This document shows positions 28,890-36,494 of a stretch of 64,000 nt of DNA, piece by piece. The notes under the pieces were generated by a model. The model ran no database searches. It saw only the letters and a program-made list of their open reading frames with translations, and was not told where the DNA came from. The DNA comes from Anabaenopsis elenkinii CCIBt3563 (GTDB lineage: Bacteria; Cyanobacteriota; Cyanobacteriia; Cyanobacteriales; Nostocaceae). How positions within the stretch are numbered: the first letter of the stretch is position 1; each line of letters opens with the position of its first letter. Location of the stretch: NCBI RefSeq assembly GCF_015245355.1, contig NZ_CP063311.1, positions 3,553,179 to 3,617,178 of the forward strand. Reading direction: 5' to 3'. Position numbers and translations under genes: made by a program.

Positions 28890-29239
28890 ATAACATGATG
28901 CAATACAAGGATTATTTCGGGTCGATTCACTATAGTGATGATGATAAAATCTTCTACGGACAGGTGGAACATATCCGCAGTTTAATCAGTTTTGAAGGGG
29001 AAGATGTGGCTAGTCTCAGGGCTAGTTTTGAGGAAGCAATTGATGATTATTTGGCTCTGTGTGCAGAAAAAGGGATTGAGCCTGAGAAGCCGTTTAAGGG
29101 TAGTTTTAATGTGCGTGTAGGTAGCCAACTTCATCGTCAAGCGGCTTTATTTGCTCAACAACGGGGGGTGAATCTCAATAAGTTGGTGACGGATGCACTG
29201 GAACGTTATCTGAAAGGGGAATCCTTGGAAAATGCTTGA
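28886..29239 (+). CDS. hicB: HicB-like antitoxin
   Basis: A 117-aa partner of HicA. The N-terminal part has the partial RNase-H-like HicB fold (YKDYFGSIHYSDDDKIFYGQ, then SFEGEDVASLRASFEEAIDDYLALC). The C-terminal part (SFNVRVGSQLHRQAALFAQQ to LNKLVTDALERYL) is a ribbon-helix-helix DNA-binding domain that should repress the operon. It starts at 28886 inside the end of hicA. The pair appears complete and is the left end of the accessory island. Confidence 0.9.
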   Translation: MNNMMQYKDYFGSIHYSDDDKIFYGQVEHIRSLISFEGEDVASLRASFEEAIDDYLALCAEKGIEPEKPFKGSFNVRVGSQLHRQAALFAQQRGVNLNKLVTDALERYLKGESLENA

Positions 29240-29416
29240 GGAATTGCGGATTTGAAGTACCAAAAAACAAAATTAAGTATCGCCTAACCATGATTTTATG
29301 TTTTGATACTATTAGTTGTGATATTGAAGTATGGATTGATCCGATGTGATCACCTCCATATATTCTTTCATTGCTTTTATGTTTATGTAAACATGGTAAA
29401 GTTGTCAAGGATAATT

Positions 29417-30310
29417 ATGATTGAGCGCTACCAAAATCAACAACATACCATTTTTCATGGTGATACTATCAGCACCTTATCAAAATATATTCCTACAGAT
29501 TCCGTAGATTTAATTTTTATTGATCCTCCCTATAACATAGGTAAGCAATTTAGCAATTTCCATGATAAATGGGAATCAGAAACAGAATATTTAAATTGGT
29601 CATATCAATGGCTTGATCAGTGTATTCGCATTCTCAAACCAAATGGGACAATTTATCTCATGACCAGCACCCAAGCAATGCCTTATTTTGACATTTACCT
29701 GAGAAAAAAGTTAACTATTCTCAGTCGCATCATATGGCATTATGATAGCTCCGGAGTACAAGCTACAAAATACTTTGGTTCAATGTATGAACCCATTCTT
29801 CATTGCGTCAAAAATAAAAACAATTATATTTTTAATAGTGATAATATTAAAATTGCCGCCAAAACAGGCGCACAACGTAAATTAATCGATTACAGAAAAT
29901 CTGTACCTACTCCTTATAATACGGAAAAAGTCCCCGGTAATGCTTGGTATTTTCCCCGTGTGAGATATCGCATGGCGGAATATGAAAACCATCCTTCACA
30001 AAAACCGGAGTCATTACTAGAAAGAATTATTTTAGCAAGTAGTCATGAGGGAAGTTTAATACTTGATCCCTTTGCTGGTACTTTTACAACTGCTGCGGTA
30101 GCTAAACGGTTATGGAGAAAATCTATCAGTATTGAACTACAGGAAGAATATTTAAAAATTGGTTTGAGACGGGTTTTAGAATTACTAGAATATAAAGGAG
30201 AGCAACTTTTACCACCTCATAAAAATCATCAGGTTAAAAATAAAAATGGTCAAGAATTAAATTTGGATGTGATAAAAAGTAATATTTTTGAGGCGAATAC
30301 TACAACATAA
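29417..30310 (+). CDS. Orphan DNA adenine methyltransferase, YhdJ-like
   Basis: A 297-residue DNA methyltransferase of the beta order. The catalytic motif IV DPPYNIGKQF comes first (about residues 36-45) and the AdoMet motif I region ILDPFAGTFTTAAVAKRL is near the C-terminus. The middle, with WHYDSSGVQATKYFGSMYEPIL, KTGAQRKLIDYRK and YENHPSQKPESLLERIILASS, closely resembles the YhdJ type, which in E. coli methylates the adenine in ATGCAT. No restriction endonuclease gene is adjacent. The frame is open from 29303, but ATG 29417 has AAGGA seven bases upstream and begins the similarity. Target specificity is inferred. Confidence 0.87.
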   Translation: MIERYQNQQHTIFHGDTISTLSKYIPTDSVDLIFIDPPYNIGKQFSNFHDKWESETEYLNWSYQWLDQCIRILKPNGTIYLMTSTQAMPYFDIYLRKKLTILSRIIWHYDSSGVQATKYFGSMYEPILHCVKNKNNYIFNSDNIKIAAKTGAQRKLIDYRKSVPTPYNTEKVPGNAWYFPRVRYRMAEYENHPSQKPESLLERIILASSHEGSLILDPFAGTFTTAAVAKRLWRKSISIELQEEYLKIGLRRVLELLEYKGEQLLPPHKNHQVKNKNGQELNLDVIKSNIFEANTTT

Positions 30311-30466
30311 TTTCACAGTCATTATAAAGGAAATTATCAAATATTTTAAATTCTTCAAATAAGAGGTAGAGAATAATTTTTCCCTACCTGTTTTCAGGTA
30401 TCTTGAATCCACTACTCAAAAATAAAGTGAGATTCTCCCTTGTTTTCCCAGGTAAATTTTCATTAT

Positions 30467-31054
30467 TTATTTCTCCCCAGATGCAAGCTTTAAGGGATAC
30501 AATGGCTCTGAGCCGTTTAATTGCCAAATTCTCCACACTAGTACAGCAGCTACAGTTAACCAAACACAGGAAAATGATAAAATCATCCCTGCTAAAGGAT
30601 TAGTTTCCCAATAAATTGCTGTCACCACTAGCGCAGACAACCAAGGACCTAAAATCACTACCGGAACAGCAGCGCCTAATCTCCGTTCTACGGTAAAAAT
30701 TGTATTCCAAGTATCCCCTAGAGCTAGATGTACCACAAACAGAATTAAAGGTAATACCAAAAATTGGTGATTCATTGTTTGCCAAACTAATACAGAGGAA
30801 ATTACCCGTAAAACTGCTATGATCATCCAAACGATGGGAAATGCTAAAGGTGGCGGAGACCATCTGGGTCTAATTACTTGGTCATAGGTGGTACGAGAAC
30901 GAGTATTATCTAAAAGGGAAAAAATCCGGGAACGGATACTTAAGACGGCAAAAAATAATGCGGTTAATGCAGTGCTAACCCAACTGGGGAAACCGGAATT
31001 ATGATCAATGAATATGATTAATTTTTCCATTCCCAGCAACACAAGAATCATCAC
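30467..31054 (-). CDS. TspO/MBR-like membrane protein (possibly 5'-frameshifted)
   Basis: A polytopic membrane protein of 195 aa from GTG 31054. The TspO/MBR-like features are PRWSPPPLAFPIVWMIIAVL, the following hydrophobic helices, LGDTWNTIFTVERRLGA and IYWETNPLAGMIL. TspO proteins bind tetrapyrroles and respond to stress. The frame stays open upstream to a TAA near 31152 and encodes protein-like sequence there (TTQELDINAVLVYKLG). A short ATG-started frame with other phase lies just upstream (31105-31215). A frameshift near the G6T4 run at 31136-31145 could have split an originally longer gene. Confidence 0.75.
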   Translation of the reverse strand: MMILVLLGMEKLIIFIDHNSGFPSWVSTALTALFFAVLSIRSRIFSLLDNTRSRTTYDQVIRPRWSPPPLAFPIVWMIIAVLRVISSVLVWQTMNHQFLVLPLILFVVHLALGDTWNTIFTVERRLGAAVPVVILGPWLSALVVTAIYWETNPLAGMILSFSCVWLTVAAVLVWRIWQLNGSEPLYPLKLASGEK

Positions 31055-31104
31055 TGCTATTTGTAGGATAGTCCCTAGTTTATAAACTAAAACTGCGTTG
31101 ATAT

Positions 31105-31215
31105 CTAGTTCTTGTGTGGTCGCTGTTGAGGTGTTGGGGGGTTTTGTTTACCAGGTTTGACCCCCATAACTGTGTTGACAAATTTTTCCAGTATTCCCGT
31201 TTTGGCTTGGTTCAT
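31105..31215 (-). pseudogene. Short frame that may be the detached N-terminus of the TspO-like gene
   Basis: From ATG 31215 a 36-residue frame (MNQAKTGILEKFVNTVMGVK, then PGKQNPP) stops at 31105. It ends only 50 bases before the accepted start of the TspO-like gene, whose own frame is open back to about 31149. A one-base change in the run of six G at 31136-31141 (C on the coding strand) would join both frames. It could also be an independent small gene. Confidence 0.35.
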
Positions 31216-31541
31216 AATCAAGAGATGGTGAGTAGTTGGTAAGTATTAACAATAATTAATTATATATTAGGCTTTTTTGCATTGAGCTATAAATAAAAAA
31301 TCATTTGAGAGTTACTAATTGAGTAATATGATAACTTAATTTATTCTTTTATCAATAAACAGTGGTAATTATTTCATTAATTATGATCTAAAACTTACCG
31401 AAAACCAGAGTGATAAAAATATTCTCATTGCTGCCTGTTTACATCATGAGTATGTTAAAATTATTATGGTATTTGTCCGGGTATAGCAAATCATTATATC
31501 TTAAGATACAATGAATATAAGTTAGGAAATCCTGTGAATTT
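31216..31541. other. AT-rich gene-free region
   Basis: About 325 very AT-rich bases between the divergent TspO-like region and the antitoxin gene. I see no coding frame, strong hairpin or repeat. It should contain the promoters of both neighbours. Confidence 0.45.
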
Positions 31542-31757
31542 ATGGAAGTTTCAAAGTTGACTATAGATAGCAATAAGAGCCAGCAAGAGACAATCATACC
31601 TAGAAAAATCACTCATATTAACCGTCGTGAGTTTATGAAGTTACCCTTAGAAGAAAGGCGACGTATATTAGCGGAACAAGCCGAATTAATGTTAATGCAC
31701 TACCAGCACAATCAAGAATGGCAAGAATTACAGACAGGAGACTTGATTGATTATTAG
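31542..31757 (+). CDS. Small antitoxin-like protein upstream of a broken MazF-like toxin
   Basis: A 71-residue acidic protein. The central segment THINRREFMKLPLEERRRILAEQAELML, followed by a helix ending in EWQELQTGDLIDY, resembles antitoxins that precede MazF/PemK-type toxins in cyanobacteria. It overlaps the next frame (31747), which encodes a MazF-like start, by 11 bases. That is the usual arrangement of such pairs. The antitoxin frame is intact. The assignment rests mainly on the neighbour. Confidence 0.65.
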   Translation: MEVSKLTIDSNKSQQETIIPRKITHINRREFMKLPLEERRRILAEQAELMLMHYQHNQEWQELQTGDLIDY

Positions 31758-31851
31758 TTCTTCTGTCCCTAGACGGGGTGATATTTGGCTGACTAATTTT
31801 GATCCAAATTTCTTGATATATCAAAACAATAGGGATATACATATTAGATAA
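31747..31851 (+). pseudogene. MazF/PemK-like toxin truncated by an IS remnant
   Basis: A 34-codon frame starts with TTG 31747 within the antitoxin gene and reads SSVPRRGDIWLTNFDP, matching the N-terminus of MazF/PemK ribonucleases (RGDIWLVxxDP). After NFDP the similarity is lost, and the frame stops at 31849-31851, exactly where the C-terminal part of a transposase gene begins in another frame (31844-31927). The toxin was probably cut by IS insertion and later deletion, and should be inactive. Confidence 0.75.
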
Positions 31852-31997
31852 ATTGCGTTATTTCCAATCATCTATGTTTCAAAAAATCAGTTATGTTCAT
31901 TGGTTCGAGTATATGATCTTATATTGAATATTTTACGCATTTTATAACTTTTTTTCAATAAATATGTAAGGTGTTGTATCTAAATTAAACATTTCTG
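31841..31997 (+). mobile_element. 3' remnant of an IS (same family as the element at 36857-37270)
   Basis: Codons 31844-31927 encode LDKLRYFQSSMFQKISYVHW and a short tail, then a stop. This aligns with the transposase C-terminus LDKFRYLQACMCQQISYVHW encoded at 37,111-37,200. The following DNA, to about 31997, weakly matches the right end of that element (AATATGTAAGGTGTTGTA against AATATGTAAAGTTTTGTA). The rest of the IS and its left end are missing. It joins directly to the truncated toxin gene. Confidence 0.75.
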
Positions 31998-32037
31998 TTA
32001 TCAAACAATTAATAATTATTTATCTTGCACTTGCTGG

Positions 32038-32877
32038 TTAACATAAATTACCTATTTCCTTAACAAACCAATCTAAAGTTTCTCGGACATCTTGATAGTT
32101 TTTTTCTTCAAAAAATTTCTTTAGTTTATTCTCAGGCTGGGGACTACATGCAATCGCTTTGAAATTATCACCTAACTTGTATCGAAATATATCTTTTTGA
32201 TTGTTAATATACTCTATAATTGAGTCATGTATTAAATATTTAGGCTTCAATTCATACATTGTAATATACGCGTATTGACCTTTATGTTTAATATCCGGAT
32301 TTTTATCTCTAGCTATGTTTACAAATTCATTAAATATACTTTTTATGTCATTTTTGGAAACCTCATTTTTTAGATTTTCAAGTTTTACTTCTATGGATTT
32401 ACCTTTATATTCAACCCTTTCTGGTATTGATTTTCCATTAGTATCTGGATGACTAGCAATATCTCTGATATCCATGATATGAGTAATTATATTATATTCT
32501 TTGTCATTATAATAATTAAACTTTTCTTTTCCGACCCTTAAACTTACAAAAATAGATTTTAGTTTCTTGAATTTACTATTTTGGCTTTGATCATAAAGAT
32601 TAAGTAAAATTTCTATTTGCAAGTAAATTGTGCGGCAATATTGGACAAAATCATCACTTATGATGTGATGACATAACTGTTGATTATATTCCTCAAGTGA
32701 TTGTCTGATTTCCTCTTTTTCTGATCCCTTTAGCCAATCATAAGTTGAGTAATCTATTAGATAGATTTTATTTGAATCTAGCTTAATTTCTTGCTTAGAT
32801 ATTTTTTCTATATATGAGGAAATACTTCTCAAATTCAAGTTAATTTCGTTTAATATGTTTAAAGCTTTTGTGTCCAT
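32038..32877 (-). CDS. Retron-associated protein with an R-x4-H (HEPN-like) motif
   Basis: I do not recognise the family of this 279-residue, helix-rich, lysine- and isoleucine-rich protein. It starts (ATG 32877) 34 bases after the reverse-transcriptase stop and is almost surely cotranscribed with it, so it is the likely effector. In the middle, IMDIRDIASHPD gives R138-x4-H143, which fits the R-x4-6-H active site of HEPN ribonucleases. It is preceded by long helices (YCRTIYLQIEILLNLYDQ), as in HEPN bundles. The C-terminal half (LKPKYLIHDSIIEYI, then DVRETLDWFVKEIGNL) has no motif I know. There are no membrane segments. It is very AT-rich, unlike the core genes. The HEPN assignment is tentative. 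Confidence 0.6.
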   Translation of the reverse strand: MDTKALNILNEINLNLRSISSYIEKISKQEIKLDSNKIYLIDYSTYDWLKGSEKEEIRQSLEEYNQQLCHHIISDDFVQYCRTIYLQIEILLNLYDQSQNSKFKKLKSIFVSLRVGKEKFNYYNDKEYNIITHIMDIRDIASHPDTNGKSIPERVEYKGKSIEVKLENLKNEVSKNDIKSIFNEFVNIARDKNPDIKHKGQYAYITMYELKPKYLIHDSIIEYINNQKDIFRYKLGDNFKAIACSPQPENKLKKFFEEKNYQDVRETLDWFVKEIGNLC

Positions 32878-32911
32878 CAATTAATAATAACCTTTTTTGG
32901 AGTATATTACT

Positions 32912-34117
32912 TTACCACTTTTTCAGAATATTATACTGAGTAATGAATTTATTATAGATAGTATCATCCTTACCTTTGACTACTCCAATGAACTCTATTT
33001 TCCCCCGCAGGACTTGCTTAAAAGTTGGTTTTGCCTTCTGGGGTAATCTATTTTTAAATTCATATTTAGATAAATATTCTTTCTCCGCAGCTTCAAGTCC
33101 AAACTTAGCCCAAGCGTGGAGCATAGCGCGAACTTGACGCACGTAAGTACGGTCAACGTTAGGAAAAACATTGGTTGTTAACCCTGTAACTTCTTGATGA
33201 TTTCCCCTGGTTTGTAATCTGACTTTACTTTGATTGATTTCAAACCCATTGGTATTAATGATGTTTAATAGACTATTGCCAATAACTAATTTTTCTCCAT
33301 CTTCATCATTAGTTATATATGCCAAATCTCTAGGGAATTGAGATAAAGTTGTTGAGAAAGTAATATCATCGGCATATCTGGTATAAGTTGCTTTACAATC
33401 TTTAGCCAACCTCTGTAATTGACTATCCATCTTGCCACAAATCATATTACTAATGATTGGTGAGGTTGGCGCACCTTGAGGTAAGTGATTGTTATGACAG
33501 CAAATTTGAGCTAACACTGTAGCGACTTCTGGATGTAATCCGTAGGGGGTAGCCATGAACATACCCCGCACCCGACCAAAATTAATACTAGGGAAAAAAT
33601 CTTTTAAATCAATATTGAGAACATAGCGTTTTTTGACATGAGCTTGAGCATTGGTAACAATATTTTTGCCCATGACAAAGCCATGTACTGATGGTTTGAT
33701 GTCATAAACTGCTTGTAAAACTTGATTCAGTTTGCTTTGGATAATTTTCAGCGCAGTTATGGGAGTTGTTATTTGACGGATACCACCAGACTTTTTAGGT
33801 ATACCAAAGCTTTTATAACGCTCTTCAGGTGTAACCAGATATATATGATAAATCAGACGAGAATAAGAAATTTCTAAAAGGTCAGCTATCTCTACTGGTT
33901 GTTTGAGAGAGTAAAATTTTTCTCGCAACAACTCAGGACTACGCTGGAGAAATAAGTGGGATTTTTTTGGCACTTTGTCTGTAGTAGATAATAAAAAAAT
34001 ATCACTTGCGGGTATATTCTCGCTTATTCGACTCAAGATAAAGCAGTTGTCAGGATGGACATCTGGGTTAAAGCTAACCGTGAAATACACCGTCGCAGGA
34101 TCAACAACGGAAATCAA
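32912..34117 (-). CDS. Retron-type reverse transcriptase
   Basis: A 401-residue reverse transcriptase. The RT core starts about residue 100 (YKSFGIPKKSGGIRQITTP). The retron hallmark NAxxH is present as NAQAH (156-160), followed by the first catalytic aspartate region LNIDLKDFFPSINF, LPQGAPTSPIISNM, the YADD box (248-251) and the retron VTG motif (310-312, EVTGLTTN). No maturase, Cas1 or group II intron feature is seen, so a retron rather than an intron or DGR is likely. The start is uncertain: TTG 34117 is the furthest, GTG at residue 10 is possible, and the first 50 residues are poorly RT-like and could belong to the ncRNA region. The effector gene follows by 34 bases. Confidence 0.88.
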   Translation of the reverse strand: MISVVDPATVYFTVSFNPDVHPDNCFILSRISENIPASDIFLLSTTDKVPKKSHLFLQRSPELLREKFYSLKQPVEIADLLEISYSRLIYHIYLVTPEERYKSFGIPKKSGGIRQITTPITALKIIQSKLNQVLQAVYDIKPSVHGFVMGKNIVTNAQAHVKKRYVLNIDLKDFFPSINFGRVRGMFMATPYGLHPEVATVLAQICCHNNHLPQGAPTSPIISNMICGKMDSQLQRLAKDCKATYTRYADDITFSTTLSQFPRDLAYITNDEDGEKLVIGNSLLNIINTNGFEINQSKVRLQTRGNHQEVTGLTTNVFPNVDRTYVRQVRAMLHAWAKFGLEAAEKEYLSKYEFKNRLPQKAKPTFKQVLRGKIEFIGVVKGKDDTIYNKFITQYNILKKW

Positions 34118-34399
34118 TACTTGTTACCGCAAGTGATTTATATGACTACTATGGTAAATCACTTTAATATGTGATTTAGAACTATTATACAGCAAAAAAC
34201 AGACTATTGACGAAAATATACTCGTGTATCCTGGATTTTATCCGATCGCATGACTTAACACCCGTTCTTTTAAATTTTGTCAAGGCGATCGCATACTTTA
34301 CGGTAAGTAGTTATTTAATATACATTTACAATTTTTTACTCAACTTAATTGTAAATCAAAGTCATAACGACTATGATTAAGGCAGGAGAGGAAAGAAGG
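34118..34399 (-). ncRNA. Candidate retron msr-msd region upstream of the RT gene
   Basis: Retron ncRNAs normally lie just upstream of the RT gene; here that is the 280-base gap to the divergent sulfiredoxin gene. It holds three alternating repeats. AAGTGATTTA (34131-34140) pairs perfectly with TAAATCACTT (34155-34164), and GTGATTTA (34171-34178) can pair with the same middle arm, giving two exclusive hairpins. On the minus strand TATAAT lies just before them (about 34183-34190), a plausible -10. I could not identify a branching G or a clear a1/a2 stem, so boundaries are unknown. Confidence 0.4.
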
Positions 34400-34663
34400 A
34401 TGATGAGAGTTGAAGAAATCCCCTTAAATCAAATCAAACGCCCTTTACCCCGTGTCAACGACCCTGATAAAGTCCAAGCCTTAATGGAGTCTATTGCAGC
34501 GATCGGACAACAAGAACCCATCGATGTCCTAGAAGTGGAGGGACAGTATTATGGCTTTTCCGGTTGTCACCGTTATGAAGCTTGTCAGCGCTTAGGTAAA
34601 GTAACAATCAAGGCCAGAGTCCGTAAAGCTACACCTGGGGTGCTCAAGATGCACTTAGCATAA
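34400..34663 (+). CDS. srx: Sulfiredoxin
   Basis: The 87-residue protein has the sulfiredoxin signature [16 protein letters not shown], with the catalytic cysteine C56, and the ParB-like fold start [17 protein letters not shown]. Sulfiredoxin uses ATP to repair overoxidised (sulfinic) 2-Cys peroxiredoxin. The frame is open from 34373, but ATG 34400 has GGAGAGG at good spacing and gives the normal length. The next gene, dps, follows in the same direction by 49 bases, so the two may form an oxidative-stress unit. Confidence 0.9.
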   Translation: MMRVEEIPLNQIKRPLPRVNDPDKVQALMESIAAIGQQEPIDVLEVEGQYYGFSGCHRYEACQRLGKVTIKARVRKATPGVLKMHLA

Positions 34664-34712
34664 TGGGATAGATGTTAGCTTTGTAAAACATATAAGTAAA
34701 GAGGAGAAAAAT

Positions 34713-35204
34713 ATGTCATCTCAAGCAACAGCTAAAAATGTCAATATCGGTATTGACGACGCCAGTAGAGCGAAAATTGCCGAGGGGTTATCTCGTTTAT
34801 TGGCTGACACTTATACACTGTATCTCAAAACCCATAACTTTCATTGGAACGTTACAGGTCCAATGTTCCAAACCTTACATTTGATGTTTGAGACACAGTA
34901 TACAGAACTGGCTTTAGCAGTAGATTTAATTGCAGAAAGGATTAGAGCTTTGGGATACCCAGCACCGGGAACTTACAGCGAATATGCTAAACTCAGTTCA
35001 ATTGCGGAAACTGCGGGAGTTCCTAAAGCTAAGGAAATGATTAGCTTGCTGGTGGAAGGACAAGAAGCAGTAGTCAGAACCGCACGCTCTATTTTTCCTG
35101 TACTGGAAGAGGTGAACGACGAACCCACCGCCGACTTATTAACTCAACGGATGCAAGTTCATGAAAAAACCGCTTGGATGTTGAGAAGTTTACTGGAAGA
35201 TTGA
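34713..35204 (+). CDS. dps: Dps family ferritin-like DNA-protection protein
   Basis: Dps dodecamers oxidise and store iron and protect DNA. The 163-aa protein shows the ferroxidase and interface motifs: [42 protein letters not shown], with the H, H, D and E ligands, then [10 protein letters not shown] and [22 protein letters not shown] lies directly before ATG 34713. Length and residues are complete. It follows sulfiredoxin, in line with an oxidative-stress role. A perfect hairpin starts six bases after the stop codon. Confidence 0.93.
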   Translation: MSSQATAKNVNIGIDDASRAKIAEGLSRLLADTYTLYLKTHNFHWNVTGPMFQTLHLMFETQYTELALAVDLIAERIRALGYPAPGTYSEYAKLSSIAETAGVPKAKEMISLLVEGQEAVVRTARSIFPVLEEVNDEPTADLLTQRMQVHEKTAWMLRSLLED

Positions 35205-35416
35205 CATATTCACCGACCTTCAAGGTCGGTGATTCTTGACAGTTCACAGTAACTCGCTGCCGAAGCAGTCTTATAGTCACTCCCTGTCCATTTAAAGTCG
35301 TGCCGATGCCCCATGCCGACTATTGGATTTTAGCTTTTTGTTGTTTTTTAGGCAAGTTTTTTTCCAAGAATCAAGAAAAGCCGTCGTAGAACAACGGGGT
35401 TTTAAACCCATTTTTT
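35205..35416. mobile_element. Hairpin-bounded segment, possible IS200/IS605-type relic
   Basis: The 212 bases after dps begin with a perfect palindrome (35210-35232, TCACCGACCTT / AAGGTCGGTGA). They end with two small hairpins, CCGTCGT/ACAACGG with one mismatch and GGGTTT/AAACCC, followed by a T-run (35410-35416). There is no coding frame of note. Subterminal hairpins without inverted repeats are typical of IS200/IS605 ends, so this may be an element that lost its genes. The first hairpin may also serve as dps terminator. Confidence 0.4.
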
Positions 35417-35446
35417 CGATAAGTTAAATATGTCACAGCTTAACCA

Positions 35447-36082
35447 ATGAGCAATCACACCCAAAAGCTGCAAAATTTGATGCAGCGTGTAAATATTCCT
35501 AGTTTTAAAGCATTAAGTCGTGATGCTGGGGTTTCAGAACGGCAAATTTTACGACTGCGACAAGGGAAATTAACACAGATGCGGGTGGATGTGCTGCTGA
35601 AGTTATCCCAAGTTCTGAAGATTTCATTGGGTGAATTAATAGAGACTTTTTCACCGGTGACTACTCAGGATGACCTACCCCGGAGCCAAACGGAGATAGA
35701 AGCATTAAAAACAGAGTACCAGCGATCGCAACAGCAATTAGAACAACAGCGAGAAATGTTAATACAGGAGTTCCAGCAGTCCAGTTTACAACTGCTGGAA
35801 TCTTTATTATTACAATGGCCCACAGTGGCGCAAAAAGCTGAGGAAAATCCCCAGTTAGCTGCAATTAAAATTGTGCCTTTGGTGCAGAAACCCTTAGAAA
35901 GACTGTTACAGCAGTGGGGAATAGAGGCGATCGCCCCTGTGGGAGCAGAGGTAGCATATAATCCCCAAATGCACGAATTAATAGAAGGGACAGCAGAACC
36001 AGGCGCAACAGTGAAAGTACGTTACACGGGCTATATCCAGGGACACAAGCTACTTTATCGAGCTAAAGTCAGTCTAGTTTAA
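35447..36082 (+). CDS. HTH protein with coiled coil and GrpE-like C-terminal domain
   Basis: A 211-residue three-part protein. Residues 1-65 form an XRE-like helix-turn-helix (FKALSRDAGVSERQILRLRQ, then LLKLSQVLKISLGELIETF). A long coiled coil of about 60 residues rich in Q and E follows. The C-terminal part (VAYNPQMHELIEGTAEPGATVKVRY, then TGYIQGHKLLYRAKVSL) has the pattern of the GrpE beta domain, which opens the Hsp70 nucleotide site. It may link DNA or regulator binding with an Hsp70. A membrane-anchored relative lies at 50806-51351 next to an Hsp70-like gene. No DnaK gene is beside this copy. The domain calls are by eye. Confidence 0.72.
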   Translation: MSNHTQKLQNLMQRVNIPSFKALSRDAGVSERQILRLRQGKLTQMRVDVLLKLSQVLKISLGELIETFSPVTTQDDLPRSQTEIEALKTEYQRSQQQLEQQREMLIQEFQQSSLQLLESLLLQWPTVAQKAEENPQLAAIKIVPLVQKPLERLLQQWGIEAIAPVGAEVAYNPQMHELIEGTAEPGATVKVRYTGYIQGHKLLYRAKVSLV

Positions 36083-36146
36083 CCCCCTTTTATCACTCTC
36101 GCCAAAGTATAATCAAGCGCGATCGCAAAAACAGCAGACAGAGAGT

Positions 36147-36386
36147 ATGGTTGAGCCTCGCCGAAGCGCGCCTACAGCAAAATTTGTGGACGAATACTGC
36201 CAATTGTATCAAAACCTATTTCCAGAAGTTAGAAGCTTTGAAGCTTTTAAGTACCTACCCGAAATATCAAAAATTGTAGGGCTTGATAATCATCAAGGAT
36301 TACACCATTTTTTAACAGAATCCCCCTGGGATGTCAAAGAATATAGCTCTCGTAACGCTGTCATACTTAAGTATTTTTTCTACTGA
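36147..36386 (+). pseudogene. IS701-like transposase fragment (N-terminal)
   Basis: A 79-codon frame encodes FVDEYCQLYQNLFPEVRSFE, then AFKYL and VGLDNHQGLHHFLTESPW, the N-terminal signature of IS701-type cyanobacterial transposases. Between AFKYL and the next block about a dozen residues are missing compared with intact copies as I remember them. After ESPWDVKE the frame changes to unrelated sequence and stops. The catalytic domain is absent, so this is a dead remnant. Confidence 0.75.
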
Positions 36387-36494
36387 CAGGATACCGTTAC
36401 GTGGGCTTTCTTACTTTTCAGACATCCTCTAAGAAACGAGATTGTCAACCGGGATTGCTATATAATACTTATAGTGAGTAGGACACAAATAAAA

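Noticed and set aside
30403..30603. Plus-strand frame of 66 codons at the end of the TspO-like gene
   Set aside because: It mostly overlaps the 3' end of the TspO-like gene antisense and has no recognisable features.
32912..34117. Reverse transcriptase as part of a group II intron or a diversity-generating retroelement
   Set aside because: No maturase or endonuclease domain, no intron-type ends, no VR/TR repeat pair, and the NAxxH and VTG motifs favour a retron.
34400..34663. ParB-like DNA-partition protein
   Set aside because: The fold is ParB-like, but the FSGCHR motif with the catalytic cysteine and the length of 87 residues identify sulfiredoxin.
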